Origin: RGIG1995 sp045126815
GTDB lineage: Bacteria; Bacillota; Clostridia; Oscillospirales; CAG-272
NCBI GenBank assembly: GCA_045126815.1
Contig: JBGVPD010000020.1
Coordinates: 1-41,519, forward strand
DNA: 41,519 nucleotides
Reading direction: 5' to 3'
A model generated the notes under the pieces. That model made no database searches. It saw nothing but the letters and a program-made list of their open reading frames with translations, and was not told the origin of the DNA. Position 1 is the first letter of the stretch. Every line of letters starts with the position of its first letter. The translations under genes were made by a program, and so were the position numbers. Positions 14,400-22,304 of the stretch are shown here, piece by piece.

Positions 14400-16775
14400 G
14401 TGCAACAGAGATTTATACGGGCGAAGCGCGCATTGTTTGATAAACTTTACGGACATTTAAACGAGATGCAGAGAAAAGCCGTTTTTACGGTAAATAACCC
14501 TTTGCTTATATTGGCAGGTGCAGGCAGCGGAAAGACTACCGTACTTGTAAACAGAATATCTTACATAATAAAATACGGCAACTCTTATTATTCGGAAAAA
14601 CTTCCTTACGGACTTGATTTGGCTGACGTTGAGAGACTTGAGAATGCAATAGATTTAGACAGGGAAGAAATAGGCGAGATTTTAAAGGAATATGCTGTAG
14701 AACCCTGTCCGCCTTGGGCACTTCTTGCCATAACTTTTACAAATAAGGCTGCAAGAGAGATTGCCGAAAGGCTTGAAAGAGATTTAGCCGAAGAGGTTAA
14801 CGATATCTGGACAGGCACTTTTCACTCTGTATGCTTAAGAATGCTACGAAAATTCGGCGACAGAATAGGTCTTGAAAAAAACAATTTAACTATTTACGAT
14901 ACCGACGATACAAAAAAGCTTCTTTCAACTTGTATGAAAGAGCTTAATATTGACGAGAAATATTTAAACCCTAAAGTTGTCAGAAATGAGATTAGTAAAT
15001 GCAAGGATAAGCTTATAACCCCCGAAATGTTAGCAGGAGAAATAGGTGGGGATGGCGATTTTAGACTGAAGAAGATTGCAACCGTATATAAACTGTATCA
15101 GCAAAAGATGGCAGAGGCAAACGCAGTTGATTTTGACGATATAATCGTAAAGACAGTTCAACTTCTCAGAGAAGACGAAGAGACGAGAAGATATTATCAG
15201 AGAAAGTTTAAGTACGTTTGTATAGACGAGTATCAGGACACAAACCACGCGCAGTTTGTTTTAGCCTCGCTTTTGGCGGGTGGATATAACAATATAATGG
15301 CGGTCGGTGACGACGACCAGAGTATTTACAAATTTCGCGGCGCTACCATTGAAAATATTTTGAATTTTGACAAGACGTTTGAAAACGTAAACGTGATCAA
15401 ACTGGAACAGAATTACAGATCAACGAAATATATTCTTGATGCCGCAAATGCCGTTATAAGAAATAACGTCGGCAGAAAAGGAAAAGAATTGTGGACGGAT
15501 AAAGAGGGGGGCGAACCCGTTTGTATCCGCAAGTGTGATAATCAGATCGGAGAAGCAAAATATATTATCGAAAAGATACAAGAACTTGTTTTAAAAGAAA
15601 AGAGAAATTATTCTGATTTTGCGGTGTTATGCAGAATGAATGCGCAGTCGAGTACCCTTGAAAACGTGTTTGTAAAAAGCGGTATGCCGTATAGAATGCT
15701 TTGCGGTCAGAGATTTTATGAACGTAAAGAGGTTAAGGATATTCTCTCGTATCTTTGCGTGATCAATAATCCTAATGATAATTTAAGACTCAAGCGTATT
15801 GTAAACGAACCCAAGCGTAAACTTGGTGATACTACCATGAATGCCGTTGAAAAAATAGCGGCAGTTGAAAATTGCAGTATGTTTGAAGTTATGAAAAATG
15901 CCGACAAGTATACTGCATTGTCGGCGGCAAAGAATAAATTAACGGATTTTGTAAAGCTGATCGAGTATTTGAGGGATATGATAGACATTGTCCCCTTAAA
16001 CGAATTGGTCGAAAAGACTATAAAGCTGTCGGGCTATGAAATGATGTTGGTTTCTGCAGGAGAGGCTGAAAAAGAGAGATTAGATAACGTATTACAAATG
16101 ATATCAAACGCGCAGGAATATATGCAAAATAACCCCGACGGTACACTGTCTTTATATTTAGAAGAGGTATCGCTTGTTGCTGATATTGACAATTACGATA
16201 AGGAAGCGGATGCTATTACCGTAATGACCATACACAGCGCAAAAGGTCTTGAGTTTCCCGTTGTATTTGTTCCCGGTTTCGAAGAGGGAATATTCCCGGG
16301 TGTACAATCATCGGTATTCGAAGAGGAACTTGAAGAAGAACGTCGACTTGCTTACGTTGCGATAACGAGAGCAAGGGAAAGACTTATCTGTACCCACGCA
16401 AGAGAGAGAATGCTTTTTGGGCAGACGCAATATAACCGTGTATCACGTTTTGTTGAAGAGATACCTGAAAAGTACGTTACAAAAGAGGGATATGAATCCG
16501 AGGGCTTTTCAAGAAGCAAAACCAATCAGTTTGCAACGAGAGAAAAGTTTGCTTTCTCAAGTGAAATGTCAAGAAGTTTTGAAAAGAAAGTTAATTCTTT
16601 TAACAACACAGGAAGCGCTTTTTCACTAGGTGACAGAGTTCGTCATATGTCTTTTGGCGAGGGAACGGTGCTTTCGGTTAAGCCGATGGGCAAAGATACC
16701 CTTTATGAAATAGCTTTTGACAACGCAGGTACCAAAAAGCTAATGGCAACTTATGCAAAATTAAAAAAGATATAG
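14400..16775 (+). CDS. UvrD/PcrA-type superfamily 1 DNA helicase
   Basis: A 3'-5' DNA helicase acting in repair and clearing of replication blocks. The 791 residues contain motif I AGAGSGKT (39-46), Ia ITFTNKAA (111-118), II CIDEYQDTN, III GDDDQSIYKFRGA, IV LEQNYRST, V MTIHSAKGLEF and VI LAYVAITRARERL. A C-terminal Tudor-like module (LGDRVRHMSFGEGTVLSV) matches the PcrA/UvrD tail that contacts RNA polymerase. Between motifs I and Ia there is an insertion of about 45 charged residues (about 60-104) absent from Bacillus PcrA. It starts with GTG, with AGGGAGG 5 nt upstream. PcrA is the likely orthologue. Confidence 0.92.
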   Translation: MQQRFIRAKRALFDKLYGHLNEMQRKAVFTVNNPLLILAGAGSGKTTVLVNRISYIIKYGNSYYSEKLPYGLDLADVERLENAIDLDREEIGEILKEYAVEPCPPWALLAITFTNKAAREIAERLERDLAEEVNDIWTGTFHSVCLRMLRKFGDRIGLEKNNLTIYDTDDTKKLLSTCMKELNIDEKYLNPKVVRNEISKCKDKLITPEMLAGEIGGDGDFRLKKIATVYKLYQQKMAEANAVDFDDIIVKTVQLLREDEETRRYYQRKFKYVCIDEYQDTNHAQFVLASLLAGGYNNIMAVGDDDQSIYKFRGATIENILNFDKTFENVNVIKLEQNYRSTKYILDAANAVIRNNVGRKGKELWTDKEGGEPVCIRKCDNQIGEAKYIIEKIQELVLKEKRNYSDFAVLCRMNAQSSTLENVFVKSGMPYRMLCGQRFYERKEVKDILSYLCVINNPNDNLRLKRIVNEPKRKLGDTTMNAVEKIAAVENCSMFEVMKNADKYTALSAAKNKLTDFVKLIEYLRDMIDIVPLNELVEKTIKLSGYEMMLVSAGEAEKERLDNVLQMISNAQEYMQNNPDGTLSLYLEEVSLVADIDNYDKEADAITVMTIHSAKGLEFPVVFVPGFEEGIFPGVQSSVFEEELEEERRLAYVAITRARERLICTHARERMLFGQTQYNRVSRFVEEIPEKYVTKEGYESEGFSRSKTNQFATREKFAFSSEMSRSFEKKVNSFNNTGSAFSLGDRVRHMSFGEGTVLSVKPMGKDTLYEIAFDNAGTKKLMATYAKLKKI

Positions 16776-16778
16776 TTT

Positions 16779-16822
16779 TATGCGTATAGATTATTTGTTT
16801 AGTCTATACGCATTTTGTTTTT
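16779..16822 (+). terminator. Terminator of the helicase gene
   Basis: TGCGTATAGA pairs perfectly with TCTATACGCA, 12-nt loop, then TTTTGTTTTT. Confidence 0.88.
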
Positions 16823-16831
16823 GTAAAGTTG

Positions 16832-16860
16832 TTGAAAAATATAGATATGTGTGATAAAAT
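16832..16860 (+). promoter_or_regulatory. Promoter of the cobalamin riboswitch transcript
   Basis: TTGAAA, 17-bp spacer, TAAAAT; the predicted start near 16867 falls at the 5' edge of the riboswitch. Confidence 0.7.
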
Positions 16861-16866
16861 GACAGT

Positions 16867-17085
16867 GTGCATAATTTAGGGAAACAGGTGTAAATCCTGT
16901 ACGAGCCCGTCGCCGTGATATGCGAAAACATTTCTTCTTATCCGATCTGCCGCAACATATCGGAGAAAATGTCATTGAAAACATAATAGTTTTTGAGAAG
17001 ACAGAAGAAATAGCATTAAGTCGAAATATCTAAATATGCATAAATCATTTCAAGGTGTATCTGCGAGAGCCGGATAATTGGAATG
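16867..17085 (+). promoter_or_regulatory. Cobalamin (B12) riboswitch
   Basis: The conserved core is clear: TAGGGAAACAGGTG, then AAATCC, then CGAGCCCGTCGCCGTGAT, corresponding to the AGGGAA / GGTG-AA-TCC / GCCCGCCACTG order of the class. A peripheral hairpin (TCCGAT with ATCGGA, flanked by CATTT/AAATG) follows, and a B12-box-like GCGAGAGCCGG lies near 17064-17074. No terminator separates it from the next gene, so it probably controls ribosome access to the AAGGAG at 17109. The 3' limit is approximate. Confidence 0.87.
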
Positions 17086-17122
17086 TAAGATTAAAATATA
17101 AAAAAACAAGGAGAAAAAGATT

Positions 17123-17560
17123 ATGACAAATTTTAAGAGAATTTTGTCATTGGTCCTTTGTATCGTGCTTATTGCGGCTACAGCACTTTTTACAATTGGT
17201 TGCAGTGACAATAAAAATGACGGAGAGGAAAATTTAAACTCTCAAGTTGAAGTAAAAGAACTCGGCGAAGGAGAGACAAAATTTGATTTTGTGGTTAAGG
17301 ATATTGACGGAAACAAAACCAAATTCCTTATTAAGACTGACGAAGAGACCGTTGGCGGAGCTTTGATTAAATTAGGTCTTATTGAAGGCGATGAGAGCGA
17401 GTTTGGACTTTACGTAAAAAAGGTTAACGGAATAGTTGCCGATTACGACAAAGACAAAACTTATTGGGCATTTTACGTTGACGGCGAGTATTCAATGGTA
17501 GGCGCAGAATCGGTTAAGATAGAAGAGGGAAAAGTATATTCTTTTGAGGTATCAAAATAA
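17123..17560 (+). CDS. DUF4430 (transcobalamin C-terminal-like) lipoprotein
   Basis: A 145-residue surface lipoprotein, signal peptide ending FTIGC (Cys27). The mature domain (about 55-145) has the DUF4430 pattern: TVGGALIKLGLIEGDESEFGLYVKKVNGIVAD, then YWAFYVDGEYSMVGAESVKIEEGKVYSFE. DUF4430 is related to the C-terminal domain of transcobalamin and intrinsic factor, which contacts B12. Directly downstream of a B12 riboswitch and touching an ECF S-component gene, it is most simply a cobalamin or corrinoid capture protein. Ligand binding is inferred. Confidence 0.85.
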   Translation: MTNFKRILSLVLCIVLIAATALFTIGCSDNKNDGEENLNSQVEVKELGEGETKFDFVVKDIDGNKTKFLIKTDEETVGGALIKLGLIEGDESEFGLYVKKVNGIVADYDKDKTYWAFYVDGEYSMVGAESVKIEEGKVYSFEVSK

Positions 17561-18073
17561 ATGAAACTCAAAATAAGAGAAATTGCAATTTTCGGTATGC
17601 TTGGGGCTTTGATGTTTGCATCAAAGTTGGTTATGGAAGTGTTACCCAATATGCATCTGGTCGGTGTTTTTATAGTAGCAGTAACGGTAGTATACAGAAA
17701 AAAAGCATTGTTTCCAATATATGTTTTTGTGCTTATGTTAGGCGTGTATTACGGTTTTTCTCTATGGTGGGTGCCGTATTTGTATATATGGACAATCCTT
17801 TGGGGAATGGTTATGCTTTTGCCCAAGAATATGCCGAAAGCAATTACCCCGATAGTGTATATGTCAATTTGTGCAATTCATGGATTTCTTTACGGAACTT
17901 TATATGCACCGGCTCAAGCTATAATGTTTGGATTTAATTTTGAAAAGATGATAGCTTGGATTATATCCGGACTGCCGTTTGATCTTATACACGGTATAAG
18001 CAATTTTGTTTTTGGTGTTTTGATTATTCCTGTTATAAGAGCGTTAAAAATATCAGAGAAGTACATAAGATAA
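17561..18073 (+). CDS. ECF transporter S component, probably for cobalamin
   Basis: A 170-residue membrane protein with about six helices, the size and shape of an ECF S component, the substrate-specific subunit that docks on a shared EcfAA'T module. No EcfA or EcfT gene is adjacent, so it would be of the shared-module (group II) type. Its start directly follows the DUF4430 stop codon, giving a two-gene B12-riboswitch operon. That context, rather than sequence alone, points to B12 or a precursor. Other S components carry riboflavin, folate or queuosine precursors. Confidence 0.8.
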   Translation: MKLKIREIAIFGMLGALMFASKLVMEVLPNMHLVGVFIVAVTVVYRKKALFPIYVFVLMLGVYYGFSLWWVPYLYIWTILWGMVMLLPKNMPKAITPIVYMSICAIHGFLYGTLYAPAQAIMFGFNFEKMIAWIISGLPFDLIHGISNFVFGVLIIPVIRALKISEKYIR

Positions 18074-18077
18074 ATAA

Positions 18078-18118
18078 CAATGCCGTATATGCTTTAGGTG
18101 TATACGGCATTATTGTGT
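18078..18118 (+). terminator. Probable terminator of the DUF4430-ECF operon
   Basis: AATGCCGTATA pairs perfectly with TATACGGCATT, 10-nt loop; the tail ATTGTGTT is only moderately U-rich. Confidence 0.7.
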
Positions 18119-18145
18119 TCCGGGAAAAAGGTAAAATAAAAACAC

Positions 18146-18174
18146 TTGACAAGAGAGAAAAAGGGTGGTATAAT
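18146..18174 (+). promoter_or_regulatory. Promoter of the T-box trpB transcript
   Basis: TTGACA, 17-bp spacer, TATAAT: full consensus. Confidence 0.85.
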
Positions 18175-18182
18175 CCACTTAT

Positions 18183-18480
18183 AGTATTTATAATAAACCG
18201 TTGACGCGGAGATAAAAACGGAAAATGCTTCTACAGAGAGTCGGGGTAAGCTGAGAGCCCGATGAAAAACAATCCGTACAAATGGACCGCTGAGGGTGCA
18301 GTCAAAGGCGTTTTATATGCCGAGTATTCTGCAACGTAAACGGCTCACGTCAGAAGCCTTAGATATGTTGGTATCTATAAAGAGGTGCATGGGTTTTCCT
18401 GTGAAACAAGGTGGCAACGCGGATAAAAATTATTCGTCCTTGACAGAAATTATTGGTTTTCTGTCGGGGATTTTTTGTTT
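18183..18480 (+). promoter_or_regulatory. Tryptophan-specific T-box riboswitch
   Basis: The T-box sequence AAGGTGGCAACGCGG lies at 18408-18422, followed by a terminator (18437-18480: TTGACAGAA against TTCTGTCGG, then T6). In stem I, GCGG of TTGACGCGGAGA pairs with CCGC, which places TGG (18283-18285), followed by A, in the specifier loop: a UGG codon, tryptophan. The antiterminator UGGC fits a tRNA with G at the discriminator position, as in bacterial tRNA-Trp. Uncharged tRNA-Trp would stabilise the antiterminator and turn on trpB. Confidence 0.93.
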
Positions 18481-18498
18481 TTAATTCGGAGGATAAAT

Positions 18499-18531
18499 AT
18501 GAAACTGAAAACGAGACGATGGCGGGTTTAA
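18499..18531 (+). CDS. Possible 10-residue leader peptide with a Trp codon
   Basis: Between the T-box terminator and trpB lies ATG AAA CTG AAA ACG AGA CGA TGG CGG GTT TAA, encoding MKLKTRRWRV. Its Shine-Dalgarno CGGAGGA with 5-nt spacing is as good as that of trpB. In B. subtilis a 10-codon Trp-rich leader follows a Trp T-box before rtpA; this resembles that layout but has one Trp codon only. Translation is not proven. Confidence 0.3.
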   Translation: MKLKTRRWRV

Positions 18532-18594
18532 TTTTTGATATAAGACTAAATATAAGAAAATAATAATTAATACATATATACGGAGGAAAAAATT

Positions 18595-19812
18595 ATGAAT
18601 TTTAACGGAATTGATTTTGATACTTATTTTAAGAACTATCCTGATGAAAACGGATATTTTGGCAAATACGGCGGTTGTTATATTAACGATGAGTTAAAGA
18701 ACGCTATGAAAGAGATAACAGAAGCTTATTTTACTATTTGTAAGTCAAGCAAATTTATCAGCGAACTTCGCAGAATAAGAAAAGAGTTTCAGGGCAGACC
18801 TACCCCCGTTTCATATCTTGAACGTTTGTCGGGCAAACTTGGTAACGTACAGCTTTACGTGAAGAGAGAAGATTTGAACCATACAGGTGCTCATAAGCTT
18901 AATCACTGTATGGGTGAAGCTCTTCTTGCTAAGTATATGGGTAAGAAAAAGGTTATCGCAGAAACAGGCGCAGGACAGCACGGTGTTGCTCTTGCAACAG
19001 CGGCAGCATACTTCGGACTCGAATGTGATATTTATATGGGTTCTGTTGATATTAAGAAACAGGCTCCCAACGTTGCAAGAATGAAGATATTAGGTGCAAA
19101 CGTCGTTGAAGTAACACACGGACTTGCAACATTAAAAGAAGCTGTTGACGCGGCTTTTGAAGCTTATGCAAGAGAATACAAAGATGCTATTTATTGCATA
19201 GGTTCTGTGCTTGGCCCTCATCCTTTTCCTATGATGGTAAGAGATTTCCAGAGTGTAGTAGGAATTGAAGCGAGAGAACAGTTTACGTCAATGACGGGTG
19301 AACTTCCCGATGCGATAGTTGCTTGTGTTGGCGGCGGTTCAAATGCGGCAGGATTTTTCTCGGGATTTTTGAATGATCACGTTGATATATACGGTGTTGA
19401 ACCTCTCGGAAAAGGTCCCAAGCTTGGTGATCACGCTGCAAGTTTGATGTACGGTACAGAGGGAATAATGCACGGATTTAACAGTATTATGCTTAAGGAT
19501 GAAAACGGTGAACCTGCTCCCGTATATTCTGTTGCGAGCGGTCTTGACTATCCTTCATCGGGTCCCGAACACGCATTCTTGCATGATCTCGGCAGAGTAA
19601 TTTATGACGTTGTTGATGACGAAGAAACGATTGATGCTTTCTTCACACTTTCAAGACTCGAGGGTATTATCCCCGCTATTGAAAGCGCACACGCAGTTGC
19701 TTACGGTATGAAACTTGCTAAGAAAATGGGCAAGGGTTCGATCCTTATCAACCTTTCGGGCAGAGGCGACAAGGATATGGATTATATTATTGAAAATTAC
19801 GGTATTAGATAA
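18595..19812 (+). CDS. trpB: Tryptophan synthase beta subunit, stand-alone
   Basis: A PLP enzyme that condenses indole with serine to give tryptophan. In its 405 residues: KREDLNHTGAHKLNH with the PLP lysine at about 101, AETGAGQHGVA, LGPHPFPMMVRDFQ, the phosphate loop CVGGGSNAAGFF, SGLDYPSSGPEHA and C-terminal SGRGDKD. HKLNHCMGE departs from the usual HKINN-LGQ. No trpA or other trp gene is adjacent, so it may use free or imported indole, or serve with a trpA elsewhere. Controlled by the Trp T-box upstream. Shine-Dalgarno CGGAGG, own terminator. Confidence 0.92.
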   Translation: MNFNGIDFDTYFKNYPDENGYFGKYGGCYINDELKNAMKEITEAYFTICKSSKFISELRRIRKEFQGRPTPVSYLERLSGKLGNVQLYVKREDLNHTGAHKLNHCMGEALLAKYMGKKKVIAETGAGQHGVALATAAAYFGLECDIYMGSVDIKKQAPNVARMKILGANVVEVTHGLATLKEAVDAAFEAYAREYKDAIYCIGSVLGPHPFPMMVRDFQSVVGIEAREQFTSMTGELPDAIVACVGGGSNAAGFFSGFLNDHVDIYGVEPLGKGPKLGDHAASLMYGTEGIMHGFNSIMLKDENGEPAPVYSVASGLDYPSSGPEHAFLHDLGRVIYDVVDDEETIDAFFTLSRLEGIIPAIESAHAVAYGMKLAKKMGKGSILINLSGRGDKDMDYIIENYGIR

Positions 19813-19838
19813 TTTATAATTAAAGTAATTGAATAAAT

Positions 19839-19877
19839 AAAACAGGTGTACAAAATTAATGTACACCTGTTTTGTTT
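19839..19877 (+). terminator. Terminator of trpB
   Basis: A perfect 13-bp stem, AAAACAGGTGTAC and complement, 9-nt loop, TTTTGTTT. Confidence 0.93.
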
Positions 19878-19879
19878 AC

Positions 19880-19908
19880 AAAAAATCCTCCCGCAAAATG
19901 CGGGAGGA
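19880..19908 (-). terminator. Terminator of the metallophosphoesterase gene
   Basis: TCCTCCCGC pairs with GCGGGAGGA around a 5-nt loop, with T6 following on the minus strand. Confidence 0.92.
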
Positions 19909-19927
19909 AATTTGTTTATGCTGTTAA

Positions 19928-21778
19928 TTACTTATCGTTTTTTTCTTCTTTCTTTGTGTTCTTTTTCATAAATATGAAGAGGAACGCAATCGCAGCTACA
20001 ATGACAACTATCGAAACGATCAATACGATCATAACCGTATTATCATTGTTCTTCTTAGAATCATCATTAGGAGTCTGCTCTCCGGTAGTCTGATCGGGAG
20101 TCTGTGTCTGATCAGGAGTCTGTGGCTGATCAGGAGTCTGTGACTGATCGGGAGTCTGTGAAGATTCAGTAGGAGTTGTTGTTTCGGGAGCTTTTGTTTC
20201 GCCTATAACGTTAACAGTCATACTGAACTGGTTTTCTTCAAGGAAGTAAGCTTCGTATGTTGTTGAGTAGTATTCAACGTCAACGTTTTTGCCGTCTTCT
20301 GAGAAGTAAAGCATAGCTACCAAACCAACACCGCCGTGTGTTCTGTCGGTTGTCTGAGGGTCAACAAGCAACTGTGTTACAATATTGCCGTTTGCGCCTC
20401 TCTTCTGAGTTTTGATGATCTTATCGGACGGGTCATGTCCCGAAAGAACCATAACTACATTTTCATATTTTCTTGCGAGTTTGAGCCAAATCTGGTCGCC
20501 GTCGTTTCCGCCGTTGATTCTTGAAGCAGCAGCGTTATCGCTTTCGTCAAGTGTTGTACCGTCGTGGTAGAGGTAACAGTGTGTTGCAATAATAACGTTG
20601 TAGTCAGGGTTTTCAGCAACTACTTCGTTAGCCCATTTTAAAACGTCATTGGAAGGACCAAAGTCGAGATTCAACAAGAGGTACTTGATATCACCAACGT
20701 TGAATTTGTGGTAACTGTTAAGCAAGTTGTCGCCGTAGTAACCGCTTACTTTTGAGCCGTATTCGCTAACGGGGAAGTACTTGTTGAACATTTCTTCTGA
20801 GTCGTGGTTACCGCGAACAACAGAGTAAGGAACTTTCTTGTCAAGTGTCTTGAGCATTGTTTTTGCAAGTGCCCATTCTGCTACTGTGTCTTTATCAGTG
20901 ATGTCACCGAGACCAATTACGTACTTGATTTTCTTAGCTTCAACGTTGTTAGCTATCCATCTGTAGAGTGAGGGGAACTTTTCGGGATAGTAGTAGTTAA
21001 GCATCTGTGTGTCACCGACAACAGCAAAAGAGTATGCATAATCGGTAACGGGTTCTTTATCTTTTATCCAAGGACGGAATACTTCGAAGTCGGGGCCTTT
21101 GCCGTTCTTGTCAGTAAATTTAGCTGCATCTGTAACCAAATCATAAGAACCGATAAGGTTATCTGTATCGAAGTTACCATCAGCATCAGCTTTGATTTCA
21201 GCAGCTGTACGAACGTCTGAATAGAGAGATACGTTCTTTATAGTGCCCTTGAAGTACTGAGCATTCTTTTCACGGTCGTCACCGCCGAGGCACATTCTTG
21301 TTTTGAAAGAAAGGTCGGCAGGAACTTCGTCTTTAGCGATTGTCTGTTTTTCAACGCCGTTAACGTAACAAGTAACTTCGTCAGTATCGGAATCTTTAAC
21401 AACAGCAACGTGAACCCATTCGCCTGTGTAAAGGTTAACTTCCTTAAAAGTATAGTCGTGAACAGTCTTGTTTCCGTCGATTATGTAAAGACGGGGGTTA
21501 CCGTTTTGGTGAATTTCAAAGCTGAAACAAACGGTAGACATTGTGGTGAAGTTACCAACAACAACGCCGCCACGTGTCGATTTTGACATGTCAGCAGGGA
21601 AGCGGAGAGTTGCTTCAACAGTGTTGGGAGTTTGAGTAAGAGCTGATTTAGTGTGGTACACTTCATCTGCTTTGAATGTAGCTCCATCATTTTCAGTAGC
21701 AAAAACTGAAATTGTTGTGAAGCAGGAAAGTATCATAATCACTGCTAAAAATAGAGCTGAAAGTTTTGTAATTTTCAT
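19928..21778 (-). CDS. Surface-anchored metallophosphoesterase with LamG/concanavalin-like domain
   Basis: A 616-residue secreted, membrane-tethered protein. Order: signal peptide (1-27, cut near FATEN); LamG/concanavalin-like beta-sandwich (about 35-215, with WVHVAVVKDSDTDEVTCYVNGVEK); calcineurin-type phosphoesterase (about 245-510) with VGDTQ, GLGDITD, RGNHDS, IATHCYLYH and LSGHDPSD as metal-ligand blocks; a TPDQ-repeat spacer; one C-terminal transmembrane helix (VMIVLIVSIVVIVAAIAFLF) and a Lys/Glu tail. The catalytic motifs are intact. Substrate unknown; such proteins act on extracellular phosphate esters or wall polymers. Shine-Dalgarno AAAGGAA. Monocistronic. Confidence 0.85.
   Translation of the reverse strand: MKITKLSALFLAVIMILSCFTTISVFATENDGATFKADEVYHTKSALTQTPNTVEATLRFPADMSKSTRGGVVVGNFTTMSTVCFSFEIHQNGNPRLYIIDGNKTVHDYTFKEVNLYTGEWVHVAVVKDSDTDEVTCYVNGVEKQTIAKDEVPADLSFKTRMCLGGDDREKNAQYFKGTIKNVSLYSDVRTAAEIKADADGNFDTDNLIGSYDLVTDAAKFTDKNGKGPDFEVFRPWIKDKEPVTDYAYSFAVVGDTQMLNYYYPEKFPSLYRWIANNVEAKKIKYVIGLGDITDKDTVAEWALAKTMLKTLDKKVPYSVVRGNHDSEEMFNKYFPVSEYGSKVSGYYGDNLLNSYHKFNVGDIKYLLLNLDFGPSNDVLKWANEVVAENPDYNVIIATHCYLYHDGTTLDESDNAAASRINGGNDGDQIWLKLARKYENVVMVLSGHDPSDKIIKTQKRGANGNIVTQLLVDPQTTDRTHGGVGLVAMLYFSEDGKNVDVEYYSTTYEAYFLEENQFSMTVNVIGETKAPETTTPTESSQTPDQSQTPDQPQTPDQTQTPDQTTGEQTPNDDSKKNNDNTVMIVLIVSIVVIVAAIAFLFIFMKKNTKKEEKNDK
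20089..20160 (-). repeat. Four 18-bp in-frame tandem repeats encoding the TPDQ spacer
   Basis: Four near-identical 18-bp units (core CTGATCGGGAGTCTGTG on the plus strand, A/G variation) encode the hexapeptide repeat of the stalk between catalytic domain and membrane anchor. Copy number could vary by slippage or recombination. Confidence 0.85.
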
Positions 21779-21826
21779 ATTATTTTTCCTTTCTGTGTGT
21801 ATAAAAAATACAACAAATATATGTCA

Positions 21827-21855
21827 ATTATATCATAAGACCGTTATAAAAGCAA
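21827..21855 (-). promoter_or_regulatory. Promoter of the metallophosphoesterase gene
   Basis: On the minus strand: TTGCTT, 17-bp spacer, TATAAT. Bases 21856-21980, before the island boundary, hold nothing else I can identify. Confidence 0.6.
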
Positions 21856-21981
21856 GGGTGACATTAAATATATTACACAAAAAAACAATAAAAAGTGACA
21901 CTAAAACAAAATTAGTTATATGCAAATACAATTGATCAGTTTGATAAAAGTATCAAAACGGTGGTTTGGATAGATTAAATT

Positions 21982-22015
21982 AAAAAAAGCCCCGTTCTTC
22001 AGAACAGGACTTTTT
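21982..22015 (-). terminator. Terminator beyond the displaced tRNA 3' end
   Basis: Minus strand: AAAAGTCC-type 5' arm, GTTC/GAAC core stem with 4-nt loop, then a run of seven T. It would originally have ended the tRNA-Arg transcript before the island entered. Confidence 0.65.
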
Positions 22016-22058
22016 GGCACCCGCAACAGGAATCGAACCTGTAATTAAACCTTAGGAG
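22009..22058 (-). pseudogene. Truncated 3' half of tRNA-Arg(CCU) (att-like direct repeat, left)
   Basis: On the minus strand this has the anticodon-loop 3' side, the T arm with GGTTCGATTCC and the acceptor 3' strand ending GCCA, but the D arm and 5' acceptor strand are missing. It matches 25980-26029 except at 22045 (T for C) and 22049 (A for C). Identity stops in the anticodon loop, so crossover occurred there or in the T arm. Confidence 0.88.
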
Positions 22059-22064
22059 ATACCG

Positions 22065-22193
22065 ATGGAAACGAAAACGGTGTCCCTTGTAATACCTAAA
22101 AATCTTTTGCTGTCAGGGGATTTTAAGGTTAAAGGGTTATTCTGTATTACGCCGTTACCGCTAATATTATGTTATTTTAAGTCGTCCGATTAG
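22065..22193 (+). CDS. Possible short ORF starting at the left att repeat
   Basis: ATG 22065 is preceded by AGGAG at 22054-22058, inside the tRNA repeat, and opens a 42-codon frame starting METKTVSLVIPKNLLLSGDF. I recognise no family. It may be the start of a gene truncated when the island decayed, or chance. Its stop codon overlaps the first ATTAGCAA motif. Bases 22208-22304 hold no gene that I can see. Confidence 0.22.
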   Translation: METKTVSLVIPKNLLLSGDFKVKGLFCITPLPLILCYFKSSD

Positions 22194-22207
22194 CAAGCAA
22201 TTAGCAA
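22189..22207 (+). repeat. Left-end pair of ATTAGCAA direct repeats (candidate arm sites)
   Basis: Two copies of ATTAGCAA at 22189-22196 and 22200-22207, spaced exactly 11 bp (one helical turn), same orientation. The same motif clusters at the other end of the island. Confidence 0.6.
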
Positions 22208-22304
22208 AAGCTATAATTTTAGGGTGGTGATAATAGGCATATATTATGTTGTGGTGTTATCGCTAATATTAAGCTGTACTTGCTTTGGAAATTTATATTG
22301 TCTT

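Noticed and set aside
18296..18484. 62-codon ORF within the T-box
   Set aside because: It covers the specifier-to-terminator region of an unambiguous T-box.
20089..20160. CRISPR array
   Set aside because: The units are contiguous without spacers and encode in-frame peptide repeats.
22015..22058. Second functional tRNA-Arg
   Set aside because: Only the 3' half is present; no D arm or 5' acceptor strand exists upstream on the minus strand.
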